Below are positions 24,238 to 34,382 of a stretch of 44,422 bases of DNA, piece by piece (the first letter of the stretch is position 1; each line of letters starts with the position of its first letter). The notes beneath the pieces were generated by a model that searched no databases, was not told the DNA's origin, and saw nothing but the letters and a program-made list of their open reading frames with translations. The stretch is from an uncultured Prevotellaceae bacterium (GTDB lineage Bacteria > Bacteroidota > Bacteroidia > Bacteroidales > Bacteroidaceae), in the NCBI GenBank assembly GCA_946540735.1, contig CAMNIN010000028.1, forward strand, positions 1 to 44,422. Reading direction: 5' to 3'. The translations under genes were made by a program, and so were the position numbers.

Positions 24238-25067
24238 TATCTCACGGTGATGTGGAAGCAGCCCTGTTTCACTTCGTATTTCACATAGCAGCGCTCTTGT
24301 TGACGAAGGTCGCGCAAGACCTCACTGAGCACCCATTTCAGGGTATCATTGCCCACCTCACGCTGCTTCTTGCCATCGGGATCGGCAACGGCCTTGTAGC
24401 GGTTGTAGCCGATATCGAATGTTGTACCATAAAGATGGCAGCTGTTGTCGGAAACGTTGTGGTTGACTTTCTTCAGATTTTCCAAATCATCCTGGCTCCT
24501 AAGCACACTGGTGACAACAAACTGATGAAAAGGGATGCGCTTGACATAAAGGCTGTCGAAGAAATTACGCCCGATGTCATTGAGCAGCACCGCTGCCCTT
24601 GGCACGAGATAAGGGATGCTGCTGCGCAACCTGTCGACGTGATAATACGGACTCGCAGCCATGTAGACCAATTCGGTTTTCCGTTCCTCAGCCTCCACCC
24701 TGTCCTTGACAGCCGTCACGCCATACTGCATGGCAGCCGCATATTGCACATCATTGGAGTCGGGGAACGCCTTGCCGTAGTTCAGAACGCCGACGATGGG
24801 GTGCTTCTCTTCGGGGACAAGGATCCTTCCCCTGTCCTCATCCGAAGCGACGGGCTGGGCTTTCGGCGGTTGTGACATAGCCTGCAGGGAGTCCTCTACA
24901 TGAAGAGGCAAGGAGAGGCTGTCGCCCGGCAGTGTATCACCTGGCACCGTGTTGTCCCCGGCAGTATTGAGAGAGCCAGCCACGGAGGGGAACACACACC
25001 TGACCACCGCCAGGATGAGCACCACGAAGCCGAAGCCTTTGAGATAGTCTTTTTTTGATATGATCAT
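24237..25067 (-). CDS. DUF5715 family, M15-like (VanY/VanX-type) peptidase candidate
   Basis: A 276-residue protein. The N-terminal membrane anchor is FGFVVLILAVVRCVFPSV (about 12-29), followed by a Pro/Ser-rich linker to about 85. The C-terminal domain has NSCH211LYGTTFD218 and, at the very end, CFH272ITVR. H-x6-D followed by a late aromatic-His is the zinc-ligand set of M15 D,D-carboxy/dipeptidases, and RSQDDLENLKKVNHNVS before it fits that fold. It may trim the peptidoglycan peptide in the periplasm. The family name is from memory. It is divergent from phoH, with a TACCTTTG box (25127-25134) upstream. Confidence 0.65.
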   Translation of the reverse strand: MIISKKDYLKGFGFVVLILAVVRCVFPSVAGSLNTAGDNTVPGDTLPGDSLSLPLHVEDSLQAMSQPPKAQPVASDEDRGRILVPEEKHPIVGVLNYGKAFPDSNDVQYAAAMQYGVTAVKDRVEAEERKTELVYMAASPYYHVDRLRSSIPYLVPRAAVLLNDIGRNFFDSLYVKRIPFHQFVVTSVLRSQDDLENLKKVNHNVSDNSCHLYGTTFDIGYNRYKAVADPDGKKQREVGNDTLKWVLSEVLRDLRQQERCYVKYEVKQGCFHITVR

Positions 25068-25126
25068 GCCTTCTCGATCGTATTAAACCGGTTGCGGTCA
25101 TCAGCCCGCAAACCTTTGTTGAGGTG

Positions 25127-25134
25127 CAAAGGTA
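25127..25134 (-). promoter_or_regulatory. -7 box (TACCTTTG) of the DUF5715 gene
   Basis: It fits TAnnTTTG 59 bases before the start codon. No TTTG is seen 19 bases upstream, so the -33 part is weak. Confidence 0.5.
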
Positions 25135-25230
25135 AGGATTTTTTTAGTTCTGCCCTCCTTTTTGGTGGTTTTCTCGCACTCTTCCAAAAGAAAACATCCT
25201 TTTTAGACACACTTAATCGATTTTTTGCAT

Positions 25231-25238
25231 TATCTTTG
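25231..25238 (+). promoter_or_regulatory. -7 box (TATCTTTG) of the phoH operon
   Basis: TATCTTTG lies 23 bases before the TTG start codon of phoH. The expected start of transcription (about 25245) leaves a leader of only about 17 nt. The -33 element is poor. Confidence 0.55.
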
Positions 25239-25261
25239 CAAACAAAATCAACATTGAAACT

Positions 25262-26233
25262 TTGATCGAGAAGCATATTGTACTGGAAGATATCGATCCC
25301 GTGGTATTCTACGGGATCAACAACGTGCACCTGCAGATGGTGAAATCATTGTTTCCGAAGCTGCGTATCGTGGCCAGAGGCAATGTCATCAAAGTGCTGG
25401 GCGACGATGAGGAGACCGAGCGTTTCGAGGAGAGCATCGAGACGATGCGCAAGCACGTGGAGCGTTTCAACACCATCAATGACGAGGACATCCTCGACAT
25501 CATCAAAGGCCGCAAGACCAAGGCTGAGAGTGTGAAGGACGTGCTGGTATACAGTATTTCCGGCCGCCCCATCAAAAGCCGCAGCGAGAACCAGCAGCGG
25601 CTGATCGATGAGTTTGAGCATTGCGACATGGTCTTCGCCGAAGGTCCTGCCGGCACCGGCAAGACCTATCTGAGTATTGCCCTTGCCGTGAAAGCCCTCA
25701 AGGAGAAAAATGCGAAAAAGATCATCCTGAGCCGCCCCGCCGTGGAAGCCGGCGAGAAACTGGGTTTCCTGCCCGGTGATATGAAAGACAAGATCGACCC
25801 CTATCTGCAACCCCTCTATGATGCGCTGGAAGACATGATACCTCCAGCCAAACTCCAGGACATGATGGAGAAGCGTATCATCCAGATCGCCCCTCTGGCC
25901 TTCATGCGCGGGCGCACCCTGAGCGACGCCGTGGTGATACTCGACGAGGCGCAGAACACCACCACAGCCCAGATCCGCATGTTCCTCACCCGCATGGGAT
26001 GGAACACGAAGATGATCATCACAGGCGACCTCACACAGATCGACCTTCCCCGCGGTCAACGGAGCGGACTCTCCGAAGCCCTCACACTGCTTGACGGCAT
26101 CGAAGGCATCGGTTTTGTAAGGATGGAGAAAAAAGACATCGTGCGCCACAAGCTCGTGACCCGCATCGTGAATGCCTACGAGCGCGCCGACCGTGAAAGC
26201 AAAATGACAACGAATCAAGAAAAAACGATATGA
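25262..26233 (+). CDS. phoH: PhoH-family ATPase
   Basis: A 323-residue protein starting with TTG at 25262; the start [18 protein letters not shown] matches the usual N-terminus of the family in Bacteroidales, and no in-frame ATG is near. Walker A GPAGTGKT is at 128-135, Walker [12 protein letters not shown] and the [10 protein letters not shown] motif follow. PhoH proteins are RNA-associated ATPases related to helicase cores and are often linked to ribosome or RNA maturation. The gene ends in an ATGA overlap with purC. Confidence 0.93.
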   Translation: MIEKHIVLEDIDPVVFYGINNVHLQMVKSLFPKLRIVARGNVIKVLGDDEETERFEESIETMRKHVERFNTINDEDILDIIKGRKTKAESVKDVLVYSISGRPIKSRSENQQRLIDEFEHCDMVFAEGPAGTGKTYLSIALAVKALKEKNAKKIILSRPAVEAGEKLGFLPGDMKDKIDPYLQPLYDALEDMIPPAKLQDMMEKRIIQIAPLAFMRGRTLSDAVVILDEAQNTTTAQIRMFLTRMGWNTKMIITGDLTQIDLPRGQRSGLSEALTLLDGIEGIGFVRMEKKDIVRHKLVTRIVNAYERADRESKMTTNQEKTI

Positions 26234-27180
26234 AAGCATTAACAAAAACAGATTTTCAGTTTGCCGGCCAGACCAGCGTGTATCATGGAAAAGTGCGTGA
26301 CGTATACACCATCAACGACGACCTCATGGTGATGGTAGCCACCGACAGAATCTCGGCGTTTGACGTGATCCTGCCCAAGGGCATCCCATTCAAGGGACAA
26401 GTGCTCAACCAGATCGCCGCTGGCTTCCTGGATGCCACCGCCGACATTTGTCCGAACTGGAAGCTTGCCACCCCCGACCCCATGGTAACGGTAGGTCTGA
26501 AATGTGAGGGATTCCGCGTGGAGATGATCATCCGCGGCATCCTGACCGGTTCGGCATGGCGTGACTACAAGAAGGGCGTGCGTGAGATCTGCGGCGTGAA
26601 GCTCCCCGAAGGCATGCGTGAGAACGAGCGCTTCCCTGAGCCCATCATCACCCCCACCACCAAAGCTGACGAAGGCCATGACCTGAATATCTCGCGTGAG
26701 GAGATCATCGCCCAGGGCATCGTGAGTGCAGAAGACTATGCGGTGATGGAAGACTACACCCGCAAGCTGTTCGCCCGCGGACAGGAGATCGCCGCCAGCC
26801 GCGGACTGATCCTCGTCGACACCAAGTATGAGTTTGGCAAGCGTGACGGCAAAGTGTATCTCATCGACGAGATCCACACCCCCGACAGCAGCCGATACTT
26901 CTATGCAGACGGTTATGAGGAGAAATTCGCCAAAGGCGAGCCCCAGCGCCAACTCTCCAAGGAGTTTGTGCGCCAGTGGCTCATCGAGCATGGTTTCATG
27001 AACGAGCCGGGACAACAGATGCCGGAGATCACCGACGCCTATGCTGAGAGTGTGAGCGACCGATACATCGAACTCTACGAGCACATCACCGGCAAGCCGT
27101 TTGTGAAATCCACCACCGACGGCGACCTCTCGCAGCGCATCGAGAAAAACGTGAACGACTATCTTGCATCGCTCAAATAA
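26230..27180 (+). CDS. purC: Phosphoribosylaminoimidazole-succinocarboxamide synthase
   Basis: A 316-residue protein, the usual length in Bacteroidetes. It joins CAIR and aspartate with ATP to SAICAR in purine synthesis in the cytoplasm. Visible motifs: [11 protein letters not shown] near the N-terminus (nucleotide binding), [39 protein letters not shown], and [13 protein letters not shown] plus [14 protein letters not shown]. It is translationally coupled to phoH by a 4-base overlap and followed after 13 bases by ubiE/menG. Confidence 0.95.
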   Translation: MKALTKTDFQFAGQTSVYHGKVRDVYTINDDLMVMVATDRISAFDVILPKGIPFKGQVLNQIAAGFLDATADICPNWKLATPDPMVTVGLKCEGFRVEMIIRGILTGSAWRDYKKGVREICGVKLPEGMRENERFPEPIITPTTKADEGHDLNISREEIIAQGIVSAEDYAVMEDYTRKLFARGQEIAASRGLILVDTKYEFGKRDGKVYLIDEIHTPDSSRYFYADGYEEKFAKGEPQRQLSKEFVRQWLIEHGFMNEPGQQMPEITDAYAESVSDRYIELYEHITGKPFVKSTTDGDLSQRIEKNVNDYLASLK

Positions 27181-27193
27181 GAGCGCAGACGAC

Positions 27194-27928
27194 ATGTACG
27201 AGCAGGAGAAGATCAAGCCTTACGACTCGGGCGGCGGTAAGGGAGAGCAGGTGGAGCAGATGTTCGACGCCATCGCCTCTCGCTATGACGCCCTCAACCA
27301 CTGGATGTCGCTCGACATCGACAAGTGGTGGCGGCGCAAAGCCATCCGGCAACTGGCACCCTTCGAGCCCCAACGCATTCTCGACATCGCCACCGGCACA
27401 GGTGACTTCGCCATCCAGACGGCCCTGATGCTCCATCCCGCCCAACTCATCGGAGCCGACATCTCTGAAGGCATGATGGAGATCGGACGCCAGAAGGTGG
27501 CTCGCCGCGGTCTCTCCAGCATCATCTCGTTCGCCAAGGAAGACTGCATGAGTCTCTCTTTCCCTGACGACAGTTTCGACGCCGTGACAGCGGCTTTCGG
27601 CATCCGCAACTTCGCCGACCTCGACCGCGGTCTGAGAGAGATGTGCCGCGTGCTTCGTCAAGGAGGGCACCTGAGCATAGTGGAACTGACCCACCCCGTG
27701 CGGTTTCCGATGAAACAGCTGTTCAGGTTCTACTCCCACACTATCCTTCCGGCCTACGGGAAACTGATATCGAAGGATGAGCGCGCCTACCGCTATCTGA
27801 CAGCGACGATAGAAGCCTTTCCTCAAGGCGACCGCATGATGGGAATCCTTCAGAAAGCAGGTTTCAGGGAGACCTCCTTCACACGCCTGACGTGCGGCAT
27901 CTGCACGATGTATTTTGCGACCAAGTAA
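27194..27928 (+). CDS. ubiE: Demethylmenaquinone methyltransferase
   Basis: The start chosen is ATG 27194 (244 residues). An upstream in-frame start at 27164 overlaps purC, and the family usually begins close to QEKIKPY. SAM-dependent methyltransferase: motif [16 protein letters not shown], then [15 protein letters not shown], and the UbiE signatures [19 protein letters not shown] and [16 protein letters not shown]. It makes menaquinone from demethylmenaquinone; bacteria of this group use menaquinone, so menG is an equally good name. It stands between purC and aroE in a tight operon. Confidence 0.93.
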   Translation: MYEQEKIKPYDSGGGKGEQVEQMFDAIASRYDALNHWMSLDIDKWWRRKAIRQLAPFEPQRILDIATGTGDFAIQTALMLHPAQLIGADISEGMMEIGRQKVARRGLSSIISFAKEDCMSLSFPDDSFDAVTAAFGIRNFADLDRGLREMCRVLRQGGHLSIVELTHPVRFPMKQLFRFYSHTILPAYGKLISKDERAYRYLTATIEAFPQGDRMMGILQKAGFRETSFTRLTCGICTMYFATK

Positions 27929-27947
27929 CAACTAACCAAGGATAGAT

Positions 27948-28700
27948 ATGGAAAAATACGGACTTATCGGATACCCTCTGGGACACTCGTTCTCCATCAG
28001 TTATTTCAACGAGAAATTCCAAAACGAAGGAATCGACGCAGAGTACGTGAATTTCGAGATCCCCCAGATCGACATGTTGCAGGAAGTCATCGCCTCCAAC
28101 CCCAACTTGCGCGGACTCAACGTAACGATCCCCTACAAGGAGAAGGTGATCAGCTACCTCGACCAAGTGACCCCCGAGGCCAGAGCCATTGGCGCCGTCA
28201 ACGTGATCAGCGTCATTCACAGGGGCAAGAACGTCATCCTGAAGGGCTATAACAGCGACGTGATCGGATTCACCAAGAGCATCGAGCCGATGCTGGAGCC
28301 TTTTCACAAGAAAGCCCTGATTTTAGGCACTGGCGGTGCCTCCAAGGCCATCAACTACGGTCTGAAGTCTCTCGGTCTGGAGACCGTCTTCGTGAGCCGC
28401 TACGAGCGTCCTGGGACCATCCAGTATGACAAACTCACCGGCGATGACATCCGTGAATACAACGTCATCGTGAACTGCACCCCATGCGGTATGTTCCCCC
28501 ACACCAACGAGTGCCCTGCCCTGCCCTACGATGCCATGGACAGCCATACCCTGCTCTACGATCTCATTTACAACCCCGACGAGACCATGTTCATGCATGA
28601 GGGAGCCAAGCGCGGCGCCACCGTGGTCAACGGGTTGGAGATGCTCCTATTGCAAGCCTTTGCGAGCTGGGAGTTCTGGCACGAAAACACCCTCCGTTAA
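27948..28700 (+). CDS. aroE: Shikimate dehydrogenase
   Basis: A 250-residue protein. It reduces 3-dehydroshikimate to shikimate with NADPH in the aromatic amino acid pathway. The substrate-binding start GYPLGHSFSISYF, catalytic lysine in NVTIPYKEKVI, nucleotide-binding LGTGGASKAI and the closing NGLEMLLLQA are all present. It is slightly shorter than the E. coli enzyme (272 residues), as is usual in Bacteroidetes. It starts 19 bases after ubiE. Confidence 0.94.
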   Translation: MEKYGLIGYPLGHSFSISYFNEKFQNEGIDAEYVNFEIPQIDMLQEVIASNPNLRGLNVTIPYKEKVISYLDQVTPEARAIGAVNVISVIHRGKNVILKGYNSDVIGFTKSIEPMLEPFHKKALILGTGGASKAINYGLKSLGLETVFVSRYERPGTIQYDKLTGDDIREYNVIVNCTPCGMFPHTNECPALPYDAMDSHTLLYDLIYNPDETMFMHEGAKRGATVVNGLEMLLLQAFASWEFWHENTLR

Positions 28701-28733
28701 TCCACTGACCCCACAAATCCCAAGCTGACAGAC

Positions 28734-29909
28734 ATGGAACAACAGACAAGCAACAGATATATGATGCGCGGCGTCTCAGCAGCCAAGGAAGACGTACACA
28801 GCGCCATCAAGAAGATAGACAAGGGCCTTTTCCCACAGGCCTTCTGCAAAATCATCCCCGACGTGCTCGGAGGAGATCCAGACTACTGCAACATCATGCA
28901 CGCCGACGGAGCAGGCACCAAGTCATCGCTGGCCTACATGTATTGGAAGGAAACCGGCGACCTGAGTGTATGGAAAGGCATTGCCCAGGACGCCATCGTG
29001 ATGAACACCGATGACCTGCTCTGCGTGGGAGCAGTCGACAACATCTTGGTTTCCAGTACTATCGGTCGCAACAAGAACCTCATTCCCGGCGAGATCATCT
29101 CCGCCATCATCAACGGCACAGACGAACTGCTGGCAGAGATGCGCGAAATGGGCATCGGCATCTGGCCCACTGGCGGAGAGACAGCCGACGTGGGCGATCT
29201 CGTGCGCACCATCATCGTCGACTCCACCGTCACCTGCCGCATGAAGCGCAGCGATGTGATCGACAACGCCCACATCCGTCCGGGCGACGTGATTGTGGGA
29301 CTCTCCTCCACCGGACAGGCCACTTACGAGACCCGCTACAACGGTGGTATGGGCAGCAACGGCCTAACCTCTGCCCGACATGACGTCTTCGCCAAATACC
29401 TGGCATCACTCTATCCCGAAAGTTACGACCACGCCGTGCCCGACGAACTTGTCTACAGCGGCGGCAAGCGCCTGACCGATGCCGTGGAGGGCGTGACGCT
29501 CGATGCCGGCAGTCTGGTCCTCTCTCCCACCCGCACCTACGCACCCGTGATCAAACGGATCCTCGACCTTCACCGCTCCGATATTCATGGCATGGTGCAC
29601 TGCACTGGAGGAGCCCAGACCAAAGTGCTGCATTTCGTGGGCGACAACTGCCGTGTGGTGAAAGACAACCTCTTCGCCGTGCCTCCACTCTTCCGCCTGA
29701 TCCAGGAGTCAAGCGGCACCGACTGGCGCGAGATGTACCAGGTCTTCAACATGGGCCATCGCATGGAGATCTATGTGGCTCCAGAGATGGCAGATGCCAT
29801 CATCACCATCTCCAAGTCATTTGGCATCGATGCCCAAGTGGTAGGACATATCGAGGAGGGCCAAAAGAGCCTGACCATCCAATCAGAGTACGGAGAGTTT
29901 AACTATTAA
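28734..29909 (+). CDS. purM: Phosphoribosylformylglycinamidine cyclo-ligase (AIR synthase), PurM-like
   Basis: A 391-residue protein, a little longer than E. coli PurM (345). It closes the imidazole ring of FGAM with ATP to give AIR. Visible: GVSAAKEDVHSAI (start), DGAGTKSSLAYMY, AQDAIVMNTDDLLCVGA, GGETADVGDLV, and the C-terminal domain with IHGMVHCTGGAQTKVLHF and FNMGHRMEIYV. The sequence belongs to the divergent PurM type of Bacteroidetes. purC stands three genes upstream. Confidence 0.88.
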   Translation: MEQQTSNRYMMRGVSAAKEDVHSAIKKIDKGLFPQAFCKIIPDVLGGDPDYCNIMHADGAGTKSSLAYMYWKETGDLSVWKGIAQDAIVMNTDDLLCVGAVDNILVSSTIGRNKNLIPGEIISAIINGTDELLAEMREMGIGIWPTGGETADVGDLVRTIIVDSTVTCRMKRSDVIDNAHIRPGDVIVGLSSTGQATYETRYNGGMGSNGLTSARHDVFAKYLASLYPESYDHAVPDELVYSGGKRLTDAVEGVTLDAGSLVLSPTRTYAPVIKRILDLHRSDIHGMVHCTGGAQTKVLHFVGDNCRVVKDNLFAVPPLFRLIQESSGTDWREMYQVFNMGHRMEIYVAPEMADAIITISKSFGIDAQVVGHIEEGQKSLTIQSEYGEFNY

Positions 29910-29924
29910 AAACGATCAAGTCTC

Positions 29925-30101
29925 ATGAGACGGTTCGCCCTTTTCATATGTATTGGCAGTGTTATACTATTGATAATCAATCTATTCATGGCATTCTATA
30001 ACTGGAGCCATGATTTATCCATATGGAGTTATGTCCTTGGAAGCATCGCCATGCTTGCCATAGCTTTTGCAACATATCAATCATACAAGAAATACAAATA
30101 A
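29925..30101 (+). CDS. 58-residue membrane protein with two helices
   Basis: ATG at 29925 and TAA at 30099-30101; the next gene (prfA) starts on the following base. The protein begins MRRFALFICIGSVILLIINL, has a short polar loop (NWSHDLSIW), a second helix (YVLGSIAMLAIAFATY) and a basic end (QSYKKYK). The positive-inside rule puts both ends in the cytoplasm. It has no family that I recognise. The position, 15 bases after purM and abutting prfA, with a membrane-protein composition, supports a real gene. Confidence 0.7.
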   Translation: MRRFALFICIGSVILLIINLFMAFYNWSHDLSIWSYVLGSIAMLAIAFATYQSYKKYK

Positions 30102-31211
30102 ATGGACAACAACACTATACTTCAAAAACTTGACGGTCTGGAAGCCCGCTTTGAGGAAGTCTCCACCCTCATTACCGACCCAGATGTCATCGCCGACCAA
30201 CAGCGCTTCGTGAAGCTCACCAAAGAATATAAGGACCTGAGCGACATCATGGATGCACGCAAGCGCTACATCGCCTGCCTGACCACCATCAAGGAGGCCA
30301 AGGACATCATCGCCAATGAGAGCGACCCCGACATGAGAGAGATGGCCCGCGAGGAACTCGCCATGAACGAGGAGCTCCAGCCTAAGCTGGAAGAAGAGAT
30401 CAAACTTGCCCTGGTGCCCAAGGATCCCGAGGATGCCAAGAACGTGCAGATGGAAATCCGTGCCGGAACTGGCGGCGATGAGGCCTGCCTCTTCGCTGGC
30501 GACCTTTTCCAGATGTACAAGCGCTTCTGCGACTCTAAAGGATGGAAACTCTCCATCACCAGCGTCAGCGAAGGAGCTGTCGGCGGCTATAAAGAGATAG
30601 ACTTTGCCGTGAGCGGAACCGATGTCTACGGCACCCTGAAATACGAGTCAGGCGTTCACCGCGTGCAGCGCGTCCCCGCCACCGAGACGCAGGGCCGCAT
30701 GCACACCTCTGCCGCCACCGTCGCCGTACTGCCCGAAGCCGATAAATTCGAGGTCAACATCAATGAAGGCGAAATCAAATGGGACACCTTCCGTTCGAGC
30801 GGTGCAGGTGGTCAGAACGTGAACAAAGTGGAATCGGGCGTCCGCCTTCGCTATATGTGGAAGAACCCCAACACGGGCGAAACCGAGGAAATCCTCATCG
30901 AATGTACAGAGACCCGCGACCAGCCCAAGAACAAAGAGCGTGCACTCTCCCGTCTCTACACCTTCATTTACGACAAGGAGCACCAGAAATACATGGACGA
31001 CATCGCCTCACGCCGCAAGAGCCTCGTATCCACTGGTGACCGCTCTGCCAAGATCCGCACCTACAACTTCCCACAGGGCCGCGTGACAGATCACCGCATC
31101 GGCTACACCACACATGACCTGCAAGGCTTCCTCGGGGGCAACATCCAGGACATGATCGATGCCCTCACCGTGGCAGAGAACGCTGAGCGTCTGAAAGAGA
31201 CAGAACTGTAA
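30102..31211 (+). CDS. prfA: Peptide chain release factor 1
   Basis: A 369-residue protein that ends translation at UAA and UAG. The GGQ motif (236-238, in SSGAGGQNVNKVESG) releases the peptide and the PAT motif in RVPATETQGRMHTS reads the stop codon, which distinguishes RF1 from RF2 (SPF). The C-terminal RF-1 part RTYNFPQGRVTDHRIGYT is present. It begins directly after the stop of the 58-residue gene. Confidence 0.95.
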   Translation: MDNNTILQKLDGLEARFEEVSTLITDPDVIADQQRFVKLTKEYKDLSDIMDARKRYIACLTTIKEAKDIIANESDPDMREMAREELAMNEELQPKLEEEIKLALVPKDPEDAKNVQMEIRAGTGGDEACLFAGDLFQMYKRFCDSKGWKLSITSVSEGAVGGYKEIDFAVSGTDVYGTLKYESGVHRVQRVPATETQGRMHTSAATVAVLPEADKFEVNINEGEIKWDTFRSSGAGGQNVNKVESGVRLRYMWKNPNTGETEEILIECTETRDQPKNKERALSRLYTFIYDKEHQKYMDDIASRRKSLVSTGDRSAKIRTYNFPQGRVTDHRIGYTTHDLQGFLGGNIQDMIDALTVAENAERLKETEL

Positions 31212-31236
31212 GTTCATCATCAAGACATAAAAAATC

Positions 31237-32064
31237 ATGACAAGACAGCAGTTAGTAGAACAAATCATCGAGAAGCGGAGTTTCCTGTGCGTAGGCCTGG
31301 ACACCGACATCAAGAAGATACCCCAGCATCTGCGGGATGAGGAAGACCCCATCTTCGCTTTCAACAAGGCCATCATCGACGCCACTGCCCAGTGGTGCGT
31401 GGCCTACAAGCCCAACCTTGCCTTCTATGAGAGCATGGGCGTGAAAGGGATGACCGCCTTTGAGCACACCGTGAGGTATCTGAAGAAATACTATCCCCTG
31501 CATTTCATCATCGCCGATGCCAAGCGCGGCGACATCGGCAATACTTCGGCGATGTATGCCCGCACGTTCTTCGAGGAATACGACATCGACTCAGTGACCG
31601 TTGCCCCCTACATGGGTGAAGACAGCGTGACCCCGTTTCTCGGCTACGACGACAAATGGGTGATCCTGCTCGCACTGACCAGCAACCGCGGTTCACAAGA
31701 TTTTCAGCTGATGGCTGACGCAGGAGGCGAGCGGCTTTTCGAGCGCGTGCTCCGAAAGTCGCAGGAATGGGCCGGTGCCGACAAGATGATGTATGTGGTG
31801 GGTGCCACACAAGGTGCAATGTTCAAAGACATCCGCCGCATCGTGCCCGATCATTTCTTACTCGTTCCAGGTGTAGGAGCACAGGGAGGCAGTCTTGAGG
31901 AAGTCTGCCGTTACGGCATGACCAAAGACTGCGGTCTGCTCGTCAATTCCTCACGAGGCATCATCTATGCCAGTCAGGGAGAGGACTTCGCCGAAGCAGC
32001 CGGATCCAGTGCCCATGCCCTTCAAACCGCCATGTCGGCCGAACTGGAGAAAATCGGGCTGTAG
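31237..32064 (+). CDS. pyrF: Orotidine-5'-phosphate decarboxylase
   Basis: A 275-residue protein of the longer subfamily (E. coli PyrF has 245). It converts OMP to UMP. The start [19 protein letters not shown], the catalytic [12 protein letters not shown] (D-x-K-x-x-D) and the C-terminal [10 protein letters not shown] phosphate site are intact. It starts 25 bases after prfA and ends 2 bases before the HD gene. Confidence 0.95.
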   Translation: MTRQQLVEQIIEKRSFLCVGLDTDIKKIPQHLRDEEDPIFAFNKAIIDATAQWCVAYKPNLAFYESMGVKGMTAFEHTVRYLKKYYPLHFIIADAKRGDIGNTSAMYARTFFEEYDIDSVTVAPYMGEDSVTPFLGYDDKWVILLALTSNRGSQDFQLMADAGGERLFERVLRKSQEWAGADKMMYVVGATQGAMFKDIRRIVPDHFLLVPGVGAQGGSLEEVCRYGMTKDCGLLVNSSRGIIYASQGEDFAEAAGSSAHALQTAMSAELEKIGL

Positions 32065-32066
32065 CC

Positions 32067-33287
32067 ATGAGCGAGGGAAAGATCATCAATGACCCTGTCT
32101 TCGGTTTCATCAAGGTGCCAGACGGCATCCTGATGGACATCGTCAACCACCCGCTGATGCAGCGTCTGCGCCACATCAAGCAAGTGGGCCTGGCCTCCGT
32201 GGTCTATCCCGGTGCCCAGCACACTCGTTTCCAACACTCCCTTGGGGCCTATCATCTGATGAGTGAGGCCGTGCTGTCGCTCACCCAGAAAGGCATCTTC
32301 ATCTTCGACAGCGAAGCTGAGGCCGTCAAGGCCGCGATCCTGATGCACGACATCGGCCACGGTCCCTACTCCCACGTGCTGGAGCACACCCTGATGGACG
32401 GCATCTCTCATGAGGACGTATCGCTGATGATGATGGAGCAGATCAACCAAGAGATGGGCGGCGGCTTGAACCTGGCCCTGAGTATCTTCAAGAACGATTA
32501 CCCCAAGCGTTTCCTCCATCAGCTGATCAGCAGTCAACTCGACATGGACCGTCTCGACTACCTGCGCCGCGACTGTTTCTATACCGGCGTCACCGAAGGT
32601 AATATCGGCAGTGCACGGATCATCAAGATGCTCAATGTGGTCGACGACCATCTCGTGGTCGACTCCAAAGGCATCTACTCCATCGAGAACTACCTCACCT
32701 CACGCCGCCTGATGTACTGGCAGGTCTATCTGCACAAGACCACAGTGGCCACGGAGAAGATGCTGGTCAACCTCCTCTTGCGCGCCAAACAGCTCATGCT
32801 GCAAGGCAAGTCGCTCTTCGCCACCCCCTCGCTGCGCTATTTCCTCTGCCATCAAGTCGATGCAGCATTCTTCGGGAGCCATCCTGAGGCCCTCGACCAC
32901 TATAGCCGCCTTGATGACACCGACATCCATTGCTCTATAAAGGAATGGGCCAATGACGACGACAAGGTGCTCTCACTCCTGGCCACCAACCTGATCAGGC
33001 GCCGTCCCTTCAAAGTGGAAGTTTACGAGGAGCCCATCGACGAGGCCCGTATCGACGAATTGGAGCGCGACCTGATGCGTGCCACCGGCACCAGCCGCGA
33101 GGAAGTGAAGTTTCTCTACCAAGTTTGTCCGATCGCAAAAGACATGTATGACGTCAACGACGACCATATCACCATCCTTTACAAAGACGGCAGCATGAAG
33201 GATATTGCCGAGGCATCGGAAATCCTGAACGTATCCTTACTTTCCAAAAAAATACGAAAATATTTCCTGTGTTACCACAAAATATAA
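32067..33287 (+). CDS. HD-domain phosphohydrolase (dGTPase/YwfO-like)
   Basis: A 406-residue protein. The HD domain shows HTRFQHSLGAYHLM, then the metal pair in ILMHDIGHGPYSH and later SSQLDMDRLDYLRRD, as in dNTP triphosphohydrolases and the YwfO group. It probably hydrolyses a nucleotide such as dGTP; the exact substrate is open. The C-terminal part (RRRPFKVEVYEEP) is the usual extra domain of the family. It follows pyrF by 2 bases and ends the phoH operon; the next gene has its own -7 box. Confidence 0.85.
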   Translation: MSEGKIINDPVFGFIKVPDGILMDIVNHPLMQRLRHIKQVGLASVVYPGAQHTRFQHSLGAYHLMSEAVLSLTQKGIFIFDSEAEAVKAAILMHDIGHGPYSHVLEHTLMDGISHEDVSLMMMEQINQEMGGGLNLALSIFKNDYPKRFLHQLISSQLDMDRLDYLRRDCFYTGVTEGNIGSARIIKMLNVVDDHLVVDSKGIYSIENYLTSRRLMYWQVYLHKTTVATEKMLVNLLLRAKQLMLQGKSLFATPSLRYFLCHQVDAAFFGSHPEALDHYSRLDDTDIHCSIKEWANDDDKVLSLLATNLIRRRPFKVEVYEEPIDEARIDELERDLMRATGTSREEVKFLYQVCPIAKDMYDVNDDHITILYKDGSMKDIAEASEILNVSLLSKKIRKYFLCYHKI

Positions 33288-33308
33288 TCAGGAATGGATT
33301 TTTTTCAT

Positions 33309-33316
33309 TATCTTTG
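33309..33316 (+). promoter_or_regulatory. -7 box (TATCTTTG) of the lpxD operon
   Basis: TATCTTTG lies 28 bases before the lpxD start. The -33 element is not recognisable. Confidence 0.5.
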
Positions 33317-33344
33317 CAAAATTCATTTTAAAAGACTATAAAGA

Positions 33345-34373
33345 ATGGAATTCACCGCCAAACAAATCGCAGAGTTTGTGGGAGGCCGGATTGAAGGCAA
33401 TCCAGATGCAGCCGTCCACACCTTCTCGAAGATAGAAGAAGGACACGAAGGAGCCATCTCCTTCCTCTCCAACCCCAAATACACCCACTATCTGTATGAG
33501 ACATCCTCCAGCGTGGTGCTGGTGAACGATGATGTGGTGCTGGAGCATCCGGTGAAAGCCACCCTCATCCGTGTGCCCAGTGCCTATGAGAGCGTGGCCA
33601 AACTGCTGCAACTCTACGAATCGATGAAGCCCAAAAAGACCGGCGTCGATCCTATGGCCGTCATCTCGGCAACCGCCAAGATCGGCGAAGGCTGCTACGT
33701 CGGACCACTCGCTTACATCGGCGAAGGCGTGGAGATCGGCCAAGGCTGCCAGATCTACCCCAACGCCTATATCGGCGACGGAGTGAAAGTGGGCGACAAC
33801 TGCATCATCTATCCCCATGCCTGCATCTATCATGGCTGCAAGATCGGCCACCGTGTGACCCTTCACTCAGGCTGCGTGATCGGAGCCGATGGTTTCGGTT
33901 TCGCCCCTAACGCCGACGGTTATGACAAGATACCACAGATCGGCATTGTGACCATCGAGGACGATGTGGAGATCGGTGCCAACACTTGCGTCGACCGTTC
34001 CACCATGGGCAGCACCTACGTACGCCGTGGCGTGAAGCTGGACAACCTCGTGCAAATCGCCCATAACACCGACATCGGTCAGAACACCGTGATGTCGGCC
34101 CAAGTGGGAGTGGCCGGAAGCACGAAAGTAGGCCAATGGTGCATGTTTGGCGGACAGGTGGGTGTAGCCGGCCATATCACCATCGGCGACAAAGTGATGC
34201 TCGGCGCCCAGTCGGGAGCCAACGCCAGTATCAAGAGCAATCAGACACTGATCGGCACTCCCCCCCAGCCCCCCACCGCGTTCTTCCGCCAGACCGCACT
34301 GATGAGGCGCCTCTCCGACATGCAGAACGAGTTGCGCTCACTCCAGAAAGAACTGAATGAACTCAAGAAATAA
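33345..34373 (+). CDS. lpxD: UDP-3-O-acylglucosamine N-acyltransferase
   Basis: A 342-residue protein for step 3 of lipid A synthesis: it moves a 3-hydroxyacyl chain from ACP to the amino group of UDP-3-O-acyl-glucosamine. After an N-terminal domain ([17 protein letters not shown]) comes a left-handed beta-helix with hexapeptide repeats ([20 protein letters not shown]) and the catalytic His region [15 protein letters not shown]. The C-terminal helix ([18 protein letters not shown]) is a coiled coil. Nine bases separate it from lpxC-fabZ. Confidence 0.95.
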   Translation: MEFTAKQIAEFVGGRIEGNPDAAVHTFSKIEEGHEGAISFLSNPKYTHYLYETSSSVVLVNDDVVLEHPVKATLIRVPSAYESVAKLLQLYESMKPKKTGVDPMAVISATAKIGEGCYVGPLAYIGEGVEIGQGCQIYPNAYIGDGVKVGDNCIIYPHACIYHGCKIGHRVTLHSGCVIGADGFGFAPNADGYDKIPQIGIVTIEDDVEIGANTCVDRSTMGSTYVRRGVKLDNLVQIAHNTDIGQNTVMSAQVGVAGSTKVGQWCMFGGQVGVAGHITIGDKVMLGAQSGANASIKSNQTLIGTPPQPPTAFFRQTALMRRLSDMQNELRSLQKELNELKK

Positions 34374-34382
34374 CACAAGACA

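Noticed and set aside
33241..33308. Possible terminator after the HD gene (CCTG...CAGG then T7)
   Set aside because: Only a 4-bp stem with a long loop; too weak to call.
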